Source: Spongospora subterranea (Eukaryota; Endomyxa; Phytomyxea; Plasmodiophorida; Plasmodiophoridae). Taken from it: DNA of 53,592 bases. The translations under genes and the position numbers were made by a program. The stretch is from contig OUQQ01000259.1 in NCBI GenBank assembly GCA_900404475.1, positions 1 through 53,592 on the forward strand. The letters are read 5' to 3'. Below are positions 44,077-53,592 of the stretch, in pieces. The notes below the pieces were generated by a model. It was not told where the DNA came from. It saw nothing but the letters and a program-made list of their open reading frames with translations, and did not search any database. Every line of letters starts with the position of its first letter. Position 1 is the stretch's first letter.

Positions 44077-45095
44077 TTATTCCATATTTGCTTGCATCAA
44101 TCCTTCACTAGCAAAAATGCGAGTATAGGCCGAGCTGGATTGATTGTTAATTTCATTGCACAGTTCTCGCATCGAATGGGTAATTAAAAAGATATCTAAC
44201 CGCGATGGCGGAGTTAGTGAGCCGTATCCTTTATCGGCTTGCAACTTTTGGCGGGCAGCGCTGCGTTGATAGAATTGGTATTTGCCTTGTTCTTGTGAAT
44301 ATTCATGAATTGATTCTCCAAGTGCTCGCAGACTGTCCGCAACGCTCCTATGTTGGTGCATGTCTAGTCGATCAAATTCGCAAGCAACAGCACCGTTCTC
44401 ACGAAGCTCATAAAGAAACGCGTGGACAAGATTAGAATTGTGAACTTTAACAGGCAGCTCCTCAAATATCGATCTTGAATCAACTTGGAATCGGTTAAAC
44501 CCTTCCCTTGACTGGTCCCCGGCTTTGTAAAACCGCATGAATGCGTCAGTTAACCGATATGCACGAATAGACAATGTGCCATAGCAAGTACGTAGAGGAT
44601 CATAGATGATGACTACAGATCCTGGAATATTGGTCTGATAATCAAATTGTGTGGCGACAATTGACGACCATGTATTCGATCCACCTTGGTCCTATAACGA
44701 AATAGTAAAAAAGGGTTTTGAAAGTGATAATCCAAATGTACCTGTAATAAATCGGCATTGCTTATGGACTGATACCAACCAACACTATTGCTGTCGACAT
44801 TCACTTCACGCAACAGCTTCATCATATCTAGCTGATACTGCATATCATCACGAGCTGCCTCATCATCATCAGGGACCTCAGCGGGACCGTTCCTCTGCCA
44901 AGGCTGCTGCCGGGCAGTGGCGGCCGCTACGACATTAGCAGATGGCATGGGGAACGAGCCAGTAACCTCAAGACGCCCGGCCACATCCAGACCAAGGAGC
45001 TGTCCCGATACTGGATCAGGCAACGCCTCATGGGCATGCTTCATGATCTTGATCACTGCCAATCCATCAAGTTGCACTGATTCGAGAGCTGACAT
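44077..45095 (-). CDS. EIF3H: Translation initiation factor eIF3 subunit h
   Basis: The start MSALESVQLDGLAVIKIMKH at 45095 aligns with eIF3h (VQIDGLVVLKIIKH). An MPN domain follows: SGQLLGLDVAGRLEVTGSFP, QYQLDMMKLLREVNVDSNSVGWYQS and, after an intron, GSVVIIYDPLRTCYGTLSIRAYRLT. Later segments match the C-terminal half (IFEELPVKVHNSNL...LYEL, SRLDIFLITHSMRELCNEI). As in other eIF3h, the MPN domain lacks the JAMM zinc ligands and is structural. The subunit belongs to the eIF3 module contacting the 40S ribosome. The stop is 15 bases from the convergent VAC14 stop. Confidence 0.92.
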
Positions 45096-45394
45096 GGTGA
45101 TGATGTCCAGCACGCTAGCAGCAAATTTGGGATGTTTGACAACAATCTGGGAATTTTTCAATGTCCGCAGTCCGAACGGACTTGGGTCCGAGAGTCTGAA
45201 TACAGTATAGAAAGTGAACTCGGCTCCACGTAGCTGATGATTTCACTTCACCAAAATATGGTGTAGAAGAGAGCGCATTTTCTATATCGGTAAACTCACC
45301 ATTGTTTATCCTTTGATTTTATCTATACTTGGTTGTGAGTGCATTAGCACAATATCTCGGTTTGTCAAAGTTATTCCATGTCAAAAGTCGCGTA

Positions 45395-45560
45395 ATGTTT
45401 AGCGCAGCCTGCGCGATAAGTGAATTATTGATGACCAGACTGATATGGGTGTCATGACAGGTTAGCGCAGCCTGCGCGATAAGTGAATTATTGAGATGTC
45501 TCATGTCTGTATCCCCGATAATTGACCAGACTGATATGAGTGTCGTATACATGACAGGTC
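45395..45560. repeat. Interleaved direct repeats with a palindromic core
   Basis: A 31-base element (TTAGCGCAGCCTGCGCGATA...GTGAATTATTGA) occurs near 45,398 and 45,461. A second element (GACCAGACTGATATG.GTGTC...ATGACAGG) occurs near 45,434 and 45,525, in alternating order. Each copy of the first element contains the perfect hairpin GCGCAG-C-CTGCGC. The array lies between the divergent eIF3h and EXOC1 starts. Confidence 0.8.
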
Positions 45561-45626
45561 TTGTTACACAATATTAGTTCATTTGATTAGTGGTTTTTTA
45601 CAAAAAGAGAGCGAGTTGAAAAATCG

Positions 45627-48339
45627 ATGTCTGTTGGGACTGCCACTTCATCAATTGAAGCTCTGGTCCCTGGTAAAGATTTCTCTAATGAACTTCCAGC
45701 CATATCAGTTGAAGAAGCGTCGGATATACGCAGGTACTTGCAGGAGCACAAGCTGCAGGTAGGCGAAATACATCTTCTTGAAGGTCAACTAACATTGATT
45801 ACGCGAAGGCAGTAGTGCTGACTTGTACATGCAGGATTGTTATTAAATCGATTAGCAGTGATAGATGAAGAGAATATTCGAGCAATGTTCTCGGATGAAA
45901 TTGCAGCTCAGTCACTTTGTAATGATGTTAGTAAAGTCCAAGATGCCACTACGAATATGGATAAATGGTTAAGGCATTATGATCGCCAATTAAACCGAAT
46001 GAAGGTACCATAAAGCTGCTGCGCCACCTTTCTGATGAATTAATAATCATTGGTTAGGTGGGAATCGGGCAAATAGAGCATAGGAATAGGCTGCTTGATC
46101 TCCAAGAGAGAAATCATACTTTACTGGCAGAAACGCTCCACAATTTGCTAAAAGATCTATCGTTAGGTTGCTATTGCCCAGACAATTTTTCAGCTGCATT
46201 ATTTGATGGTTTATGGTCAGCTAGTGGCACATTGACTGAATTGAAGTCACCGTCAATTCTCACGTCAAATAGTCTGCAATCCTTTCGCAAAACAATTGAC
46301 GCAGCAAAAGAGCTCAATGGTTTGCTAAAACGAAGATTTTTGAATGGACTTGAGAATCTTGCTGCGGTACGAGAAAAACGTCAAGAGATGGAACAGGTAT
46401 AGAGTTCAACTCAACCTGTGCAACTACTGATACCTTGAATTAGATAAGGAAAAATTTCTGTGGACACGCAGTCACTTTCTTCTCGCAATTGTTTCTAATA
46501 GAACAAAAAAAACTTTCAGAACATAGCCATAGCGAGGAATCGGTGTTACCGAACACGGAGAAAGCGCATCTTTCTCTTGGCAAGTATGAAGAATTAATTA
46601 CTGTTCTTGAATCACTAGATATGGATAGCTATATATCTGTGCGTCAACACTACATACGTCAATTCCAAATGTTGCATTTTACTCAGTTTTCTTCTTTCTT
46701 CCAACTGCAAAAAAAATTGGTTTTAAGGGAAAAACGAGACAACGGCTTGAATTCAATGCCATTAACACATGACAATGCTACAATTTCGAAAGCGTCATCT
46801 TCAAGGTAGACACCGAATAGTTCACTCTGTTTTCACCCAATTTATTGATCAGGTCGATCAACAAAGAGAACAAAAAAGTAATAACAGATATATTCGAATC
46901 ATCGCTTGAATGTATATTACCCATTCTTGGTATAATTATGCAAATTTAATTTTTTGCGCTCCTGAACTTTCTACAACCAGTTGCTGAAAAGGAGTTCTGT
47001 ATGGGGTTTTTCGGGGTCAAGCAACTTGAACCTACTGATGGTGTCGCAGTTGATCAAGGGGAAGAGGTTTTTCTTACCTCTCCATGGCCACTAGTCTGCT
47101 CCTAACATCAGCTTAGATAGACCGAAAAAATGAAGTCGACATCTTGGAAATGATGAGGCTATTATTTAAAGGATTGGAAGAGGAGCTGGTGGCGTTAGCT
47201 GATAAAGGTGACGAAATGGACCATCTTTACAGGTATCTACTTGATTCTCCCAATATTTTCGTGTGCTCAGTTATTTTCTTAAGTTTGAAGATGCTGGTGA
47301 AGGTTGAGCAACTGCAACAAGAATATGATGGTACTTGCGCGTACGTAGAGTTGCTGCTGTCCCAGCTTCGCTCCCATACGCAACTGCTTTTTAATGAATT
47401 CTCCAAAGAGCAGCTAAGTTGGATCGAAACAATAAAGGTTTGCTTAAAAATTCATAGCCGTTCGTCTTTTACATGTTGAACAATAGGTATCAGCGAAACG
47501 ATGTGGCATCTTAGCACCATTTGCCAAACTACCTCCATTTATTGAAAAAATGGAGGCGGCTGCTGCTGGGCATGGTCCTAATCGCTGTGCGACTGTAGAC
47601 AAAACCTATGTTCGGATAATTGACTGTATGATTGCTTGGCTACCTCAAGTATAGTTGGTGAATTGCTTTGGCTAATGTATTGTTAACTTTTAATGGGTCT
47701 AGATTGCCTACCAGGAGCCCAAATATACTACTCTAGTAATGATGGAGAATTCACATTTTTTCTGGCGCTTTGTCTCAGAACTGTCGATTCCATGTTTAAT
47801 ACCCTATCAGCGTAAAGCTTACGACATGTACAAGGAACACCGCGACCTTTATGTGTCATGGAGTGTCAAGTATGCATTCCCAAAAGTCATGGAATACTTC
47901 GAACTCTTGGAAAACACCGCCAATAGCTTATCGTCACTCCAAGATGTACCTTTCACCCCTGGGCTATCAAAACAAGATCTTCGTACTTTACTGAAAACTT
48001 ATCTCCTAAAAAAGAAGCTACAGAAAGCAGTTAATGCCATGCTACAACGCGCAGTAAAACATTTAGGGGAGAAAGGACCGCTATTGCCGTATATCTGGAC
48101 ATGCATGAACGATCACTTCGTATCCAGCTTTAAAAGATTTGAGTCGCTTGTTGCACAATGTACTGTTAGCGAATGAACTTGATAGTATCAAAAATAACGA
48201 ATGCTGTATTATAGGTTATCAGGCAGAAGAAATCGAATTGACCGTTGATGACATTAATGCGGCGTTCAGCTCAGGAAATGGTGAAGTTCTGCTCGAAAAA
48301 TTATCTGAATCAGCAACTTCTCGAAGCATTCATGTTTAG
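45627..48339 (+). CDS. EXOC1: Exocyst subunit Sec3/EXOC1
   Basis: The exocyst tethers secretory vesicles to the plasma membrane. Multiple short exons encode a long coiled-coil/helical protein. After exon 1 (MSVGTATSSIEALVPG) a 50-nt intron with a CTAAC branch-like motif joins LLEG to LLLNRLAVIDEEN. The Sec3 coiled-coil block follows: MDKWLRHYDRQLNRMK, spliced to VGIGQIEHRNRLLDLQERN. The C-terminal helical domain is diagnostic: LSKQDLRTLLKTYLLKKKLQ, WTCMNDHFVSSFKRFESLVAQC and IELTVDDINAAFSS. The PIP2-binding PH domain expected at the N-terminus of Sec3 is not visible; the 530 bases upstream contain only repeats. Some exon borders in 46,800-47,740 are unresolved. Confidence 0.85.
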
Positions 48340-48462
48340 TTTTATAATTACACAGCGCCCTAGATATTCTACTACGACACGACAACAAACTCGAAATATC
48401 AGTAAAGTTTTATTTTTTGATTAAGTTGGGAACAATAAAGAAATGCATTGCAAAATCGCAAG

Positions 48463-50174
48463 TCACCGTTGACGCTGTCTCTGTTTTTTCGAGAGTGACG
48501 ACCGGGCAACGTCGATTCTTTTAGGCTGATTGGTGAGCCCAGAAGATGCCGATGCATCTTCCCTAGCTGACTGGACTACAGATTTCCTTTTGGTTAAGAT
48601 ATCGTCGACATTTCCGTCTTTCCTCGCCTTGCGACGTTGCCTCCTGTTCGATTTCTGCGAAGGTGTATCCGATCCAGAGCACGAAGGGCTGCGCAATAGA
48701 TCGTCTTCACAGCCTTCTTCTGAAGATAATAAATATAGAGACTCTGATTTTAACACATTATGCTCCGGCTTCTTTCGTATTGAGAACGCTTCTCCACGAA
48801 CTGTTACTAATCTCCCCAGTAACGTGGCGCTCTAAATAACCGTCGTTACATCATCAATATCAACATATTCATCATTATAAGTACCGTCTCATCAGGAAAA
48901 TCAAGCGTCAAACGGTCATACGCCCAACTAAACGACCGACGCACCCTCATTATGCCAAAGGAGTTCCTGCCAACATCGATTTCTGGCTCTAAAGGATTTT
49001 CGACACATAGCAAGTACGACCGCGCATCATCAGCGAAACCTGCAAACATCAGAGCCAATTAAGTATTTGATGGGGTAAGCATGATCAGCAGCCATACCCT
49101 TTTGAACCTTGCTGAAATAAGAACCACCATTCCTAACACTGATTCCAACTACAGCGTAATTGAACACTTTACCATATAGCTCAAAAAACGAAAGTAATAA
49201 TGCGCCCAAATTCAAATTTTTGTTTGCTGGAGAGGATAAACGCTTGGACGATCCAAATCTGCCACAGCAGTTAGTCCACAAATGTCATTGAAACCCGACC
49301 CTCTTACGGATGCAGCTGCAAGTGGCTGACAATCATCATTTGAAGAAGGAAAGATCCAATACCACCGGAGTAAGTTTCATTCATCTCCCGAAATTGCAGG
49401 AAATACTTGAGAAATAAAGTCAAAGGCCTTAGAGCCGGCATGTCTTGTTGAAAAGTGTTAATCAAATTGCAGGCGGATCGTCCATTTTCTACATTGAAGC
49501 AAACGTCAACCTTAATGCCCGTCTGTGCATCGGTAAATTTGATAACTGCATGTGATAATCATTAAAACAATTCAGGAGAAACATTGCGTACTTACTGGGC
49601 ACTTTTGCAGACAAAATTTGTTCGATGAAGGATACAGTGCCCCGTTTTTGTAGCTCATCAGCTAACAATCGCAAATTTAGTTTTGCATCACTACCGTCAT
49701 AAAATACCACCAAATCAAGATCAGATACGGGGAGGTAGAGTCTGGTTGCAACAGAGCCAAACACACAGACATCTGCTCCAGGAAATAGCTCGAGAGCTAA
49801 GGATCGAAATCGACAAACGACGTCATCACGCATTTCTTGTTCATGCTGAATTGCCAATAGAACAATCAGAGTAATGTTTTGACTGGATTTTTGGATACAC
49901 AAACCGTTGTAGGCGACACAAACTCGCAAAACCGGATCAGTTCTTCGTGAATTTTCTCAGTTAACGTAAGACCTTTCAAATGGCTTTTAGAGCACCTCCA
50001 AGGTTCATCATCAAAATCATCACTGCCAACCGCTTGCGGTTTTTTATCCTTGTTTGAATTCTTACAGACCCCCGTGTCTTTAAATTTCGGATCCACCGCT
50101 TGATCATTTGATGACGATAGAGGAATAAAGTCGTCCAGTAAAAAATCAGCAATCGTTGGACGAAAGCTAGTCAT
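48463..50174 (-). CDS. TRF4/PAPD5-type non-canonical poly(A) polymerase
   Basis: The start MTSFRPTIADFLLDD at 50174 is followed by the family's lead-in helix (LTEKIHEELIRFCEFVSP). The nucleotidyltransferase motif is intact: VCVFGSVATRLYLPVSDLDLVVF, with the GS and D-x-D metal ligands. After a short intron come VIKFTDAQTGIKVDVCFNVENG, ALRPLTLFLKYFLQFREMN and SGGIGSFLLQMM, all typical of TRF4/PAPD5/PAPD7. The PAP-associated domain follows (LGALLLSFFELYGKVFNY). The C-terminus is Ser/Lys/Arg-rich and ends SLSKKQRQRQR. Such enzymes add short A tails that mark nuclear RNAs for exosome decay (TRAMP). Confidence in family is high. Confidence 0.9.
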
Positions 50175-50239
50175 ATTAAAGGATATTTGATATAATAAAA
50201 ATGAGACGCTTTAGGAGTGCGATCTGACGACTGATAAGG

Positions 50240-50760
50240 AAAGTGAGTCGTTGTGTGGATTGGAGGTCAGTGGTAATGGGGAAGTGCCGAGGTGCCAGAT
50301 AACCCCTGATCCGGTCGAAATGCGAGAGCGCGAGATTGAGGGCGATTATTATAGGAGAAATGATCTAGAAGGGTCTGGTAGTCATGTGATGGGAGGAGGT
50401 GGGAGTGATCAGGCGGGAGCAGGTTCGCGGCTATCCGGGACACGGTATTACGGCCTGAGCGGGCCGCGGCCTGCGGGGTTCACTGCGGCAGGGGAGCAGG
50501 GGATACCACAGCCCACCAGGGAGGGAATCCCACCAGGAAACTGCGCTGTGCAATGCGGCAGGGTTCATCACTGTGTACACCAAGGGAGAGAGAGATTCTA
50601 CACCCGACCGGGGCTCCAATCGGATCGTTGAATGCTCTCATCTGCACCACTTCGGCACGTGTCGGTAACAGCCTCTGTTTACAGTGGGGTGCGCGGCCCT
50701 GGCCATTTCTCTCTGGTCAGCGGTTGGGCGCGGGCGGTGTAGTCGCACGATAGACAATTA
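50240..50760. other. GC-rich block, possible structured RNA
   Basis: About 500 bases are clearly richer in G+C than the neighbours and contain many G- or C-runs with potential pairing (for example GGGCCGCGGCCTGCGGGG, CCCACCAGGGAGGGAATCCCACCAGG). A plus-strand open frame (50251-50631) has an amino acid composition explained by base bias. I could not match it to 5S rRNA, SRP, RNase P, MRP or spliceosomal RNAs by eye. It could be an unrecognised ncRNA, a CpG-type promoter or acquired DNA. Confidence 0.35.
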
Positions 50761-52131
50761 CTGTAAAGGACGGGCTCTGAACAATTACCCATACGTCGTC
50801 GCCTAATTTATAGCATTATAAATCTAAAACCCTACACTGTTCACCCGGGGGTGTGTCTCTATTTGGACCGAAAATCTGTGAAAACCTTTCTTGAAAACAT
50901 GTTATTGGAGCATAGCGGCAACGCCGTATTTCAACATCAACATCAATCACTATTTATCGATTGCGTTTAATGCCGGGACAATATTCAGCGACCATCACCA
51001 ATAATCAACACCATCGCCATATCAGGAAGTCATGATCCTGCGGGGACGTTGAGGCGACAACAGTATAGATTGAGTTGGGGGTTCAGGCCTGTTGGCCATC
51101 ATATACCATTTGGATGGAGTAGACCATCAACGGGAGGGTGATGGATGGGTGTAATTCGTGTAGTGAAGTAGATGAGCTGTAGGTCGACCGATGCAAGGTT
51201 CAGTTGGATGATCAGACAGCCAGTAGTGCAATAGAGGTCTCCCCCTCCTTATCTGCAATCGGACCCTGTTATCCTTCTTATTCCTGCAATGTCCAACAGT
51301 CATCCCTCTACAATACTGCCGACTAATGTAATTATTCGATCATCGGTCTGTCCAACAGTCGGAATCCCTTTATTATCAGGTATTGGAACATGTTTAATGC
51401 CTTACACGATCATCTATAATATTTCACGTTAAATGTGATGAGAAGAGCGCTGAGATGTTAATGGGGAATTGGATCATATTTGTCAATCATCTTTTACCAA
51501 TAACTCAACAATGACCTCATTTACTTTTCAAGTCAACATTTAGAGGCGCTGTTCCCGTGATCGAACAATGGATTTGGATGTGATAAATGGGCGTGGGGGT
51601 CGGGGAATCTGGCGCTACTTCACGCTGTCCGTAGATGGGCTGTTGAACTGGGCTGGAGTCGACTGAGGGAGAGGTGAGTGTGGATCAGGAAAACATCAGG
51701 ATCTAATCCGAGTGCTGATCATTATAATCATCCTATTTCTGATCCTAATCTCATCACGATTGCGATCCGTAGTTTTCTACTCAACAGGGGGTCCATTATA
51801 AGCGGCCTAAACAGATTTGATAAAACATCGAAGGTCATGTCGCTCTGTACCAGTTCCCACAAAGACAATCCAGTAGAATATTCTATGAAATCGACCGAAC
51901 TGATATTGCCTGTATTCAGCGATAGTTCATTAAGGAATGTATGTCATGATGAAGTGATGACCAGTAAAGAGTATCGAGAACGGAGTCAATTTGGTAATGA
52001 TCCTATGCCTGATTCCACCAATACCCGTATGCAGACATTATCATATCGCTATTTACAACAGTATTACAATTGTAATATCATTTCCCCATATCTTAGAAAA
52101 AGGACTGATCATAAATTTCAGTTATATATAG
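50761..52131. other. 1.4-kb stretch, contains unresolved DTW 5' exon(s)
   Basis: The part to about 51,680 shows no gene. A plus-strand frame runs from 51837 (MSLCTSSHKDNPVEYS) to 52250, but its end overlaps the DTW zinc exon in a different frame. Its upstream part may be real coding sequence of the DTW gene's first exon. I could not find a phase-compatible donor. Confidence 0.35.
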
Positions 52132-52864
52132 ACAGATTGACCAGCACAAGTGCCCTCGCTGTTGGTTCCTGTTGCCCAATTGTAATCTCATATGTGTCAT
52201 CTCCGAAACCATTCTCATTGGTGATTTTATTGAATATCAGGTATATGTGATACATTTAAACTGGTTAATGATCCTGTATTCCTTCCTCATAAAGTCTTGA
52301 CCTTGATTCATTTCCGAGGTAATCATCCTCGTTCTTTATCTTACCGTCGTAATAACAACGTTCTCAGAGTTGGGTAGATCATCAAATTCCGGTCGTATAT
52401 TGTTCTCAGCTCCATCTAACAAGGCGTACGTGTTTGGGGTCCCATCGCATGAGTCTAGATTGCTCCAATCGATCGCCGAGCATGATGGTCCAACATTAGT
52501 ATTATGGCCAGGTCCCGAGTCGATCACGACGGATGAGCTCCTGTCGGCACAAGCACAGACGGGCGACCTCAGCCCATCCTATCAAATAATCATTCTAGAT
52601 GGGACATGGTCTAATTCTCGAGCCATGAACAGGGTTATTCCCAAACACATTGCTAGAATACGGTTAAGCGGAAGCCATAGACAGGAGTTCGGTGGCGCCA
52701 GGAAACACTCAAATAAGACCAGGATATGCACAGCTGGAGCCTGTTTACACATGTTTAGGGAACTGGGGATCACGTCTCAACAGTTATCCCCATTGGCTAA
52801 TGCCATCAATACCTGCTTTGATCAGTACGCTATGCAAAAGAATTCGGAAAGAATGAGGGATTAA
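52132..52864 (+). CDS. DTW-domain protein (DTWD-type tRNA acp-transferase), 5' end unresolved
   Basis: Three exons are clear: 52132-52181, 52241-52318 and 52368-52864. Spliced, they give the full DTW signature. The zinc-binding start is CPRCWFLLPNCIC, followed by VLTLIHFRELGRSSNSGRIL (family pattern H..E..R.SNTGRL), LVLWPGPES, the name-giving ILDGTWSNSRAMNRV and a C-terminal helical part. Bacterial TapT and human DTWD1/2 with this domain install the acp3U modification in tRNA using S-adenosylmethionine. The zinc motif is only seen after splicing, which confirms the intron placement. The start codon was not identified. Confidence 0.82.
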
Positions 52865-53307
52865 CCAATATCAGGAAAAACTCATAAAGTTATATTAATT
52901 AACTCTAGAAGTTATTGTAAACGCCCCAGAACAAGCACAATCAGCGATTGCTTATGGGGTCGCACCAAGCTGATACACGAATATCATAATATATTCGGCG
53001 CGGTTGTATAATGGAAATGACAATCGGATTCCCAACAGATCGGTGTGTGATGAATGGGAAAAATGAGAGCGGATCGACAGTAATGCGGAATCAATGAGGA
53101 TTTATTATTACAGAGAGGGTGTTAGCACAGGAAGACCAATATCTATAGAACTGATCGATATTCGCATTAGGTAGTGATATCTAACCCTCTTTAACTTCCC
53201 ATATTTACAGTCCTTCCCTCAATATACTCTTAACACCAGATATAAACCAGTTTCGTTAAATATCCAAACTGAAATGTTCTTGGACGTCCCGTTTAGACCG
53301 ACGACAG
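52865..53307. other. Intergenic, no gene seen
   Basis: AT-rich sequence between convergent 3' ends. I checked a tRNA-like stretch near 53,000-53,060 and found no complete cloverleaf. Confidence 0.4.
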
Positions 53308-53592
53308 TTATTGAACGGTTTTTGGAACGCGCCTGAGCGTGACAAGGACTTTACTGACGATCATTATCAACAAGAGTATTGACAGGTGGACGACCTGTGT
53401 GGTTCCATACAGGGCATTTTGATCCGCTGGCAGAAACCGATGATGTAAATGAAATAAATGGGAGTCAAGCTCATGCACAGCATATACCTGTACAGCATAC
53501 TGGTCAGAGTCATCATCGAGGTTCAAAACTGAAACAGTTTGGACTTCCACCTCCAAATTTATCGCGAACGTGCCCTCAAACAATGGTCAACA
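53308..53592 (-). CDS. C-terminal end of a membrane protein (partial)
   Basis: Two exons (53488-53592, running off the window, and 53308-53394) join in phase across a 93-nt GT-AG intron. The visible protein ends with a beta-rich stretch (FEG TFAINLEVEVQTVSVL), an acidic turn (NLDDDSDQ), one hydrophobic helix (VVHLSILLLIMIVSKVLV) and a basic cytosolic tail (TLRRVPKTVQ). This looks like the end of a type I membrane protein. The family cannot be told from this fragment. Confidence 0.5.

Noticed and set aside
51678..52250. 190-residue plus-strand reading frame as a separate gene
   Set aside because: It begins at GTG and overlaps the DTW zinc exon in another frame; at most its upstream part is coding.
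52990..53060. tRNA-like sequence (GCGGTTGTATAATGG)
   Set aside because: It resembles a D-arm, but there is no T-arm or matching acceptor stem.

Overview
The window is nuclear DNA from a compact, intron-rich unicellular eukaryote. It has about twenty confidently recognised protein genes, packed on both strands and often separated by only a few bases to a few hundred bases. Where splice sites could be read by eye, introns are short (about 29-73 nt) with GT-AG ends and sometimes a CTAAC/CTAAT branch-like motif. The gene set includes CFAP54 (axonemal central pair), so a flagellated life stage is likely. It also includes ARPC4 (Arp2/3 actin nucleation), an ADAM metalloprotease, PEX1 (peroxisomes), a mitochondrial NAD-type isocitrate dehydrogenase and mitochondrial bL21. 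ADAM, Arp2/3 and axonemal genes together fit a flagellated opisthokont or close relative, such as an early-diverging fungal lineage. That placement is inference and I cannot name the organism.

Layout. 1-1300: an uncharacterised two-exon gene, two minisatellites and a long inverted repeat. 1.8-7.4 kb: a double-RING protein, a BUD22/SRFBP1-like ribosome-biogenesis protein, mitochondrial IDH, an orphan small gene and a secreted His/Asp-rich protein. 7.8-16.7 kb: CFAP54. 17-22.7 kb: BRF1 (Pol III), a small ORF, SPC12 (signal peptidase), a PH-domain protein and a GRDP-like/ubiquitin-like fusion. 23.5-31.1 kb: PEX1 and a TMCO3-like cation/proton antiporter, separated by a tandem duplication of the PEX1-3'/TMCO3-5' junction and broken by one-base N gaps. 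31-36.8 kb: a probably inactive rhomboid, TRAPPC12, bL21m and a DYRK kinase. 37.5-50.2 kb: ARPC4, ADAM, VAC14, eIF3h, exocyst Sec3/EXOC1 and a TRF4/PAPD5-type nucleotidyltransferase. 50.2-53.6 kb: a GC-rich unexplained block, a DTW-domain protein and the C-terminal end of a membrane protein.

The genes are mostly conserved housekeeping genes from unrelated pathways. Several concern membrane traffic (TRAPPC12, VAC14, EXOC1, SPC12), but nothing suggests an operon-like system. The more unusual points are start codons isolated in their own exon (SPC12 and ARPC4), the tandem PEX1/TMCO3 junction duplication, a rhomboid without its catalytic histidine, and several structured repeats. Four one-base N positions (14253, 25690, 28357, 33921) mark assembly joins, at least two of which have unmerged duplicate sequence on both sides.
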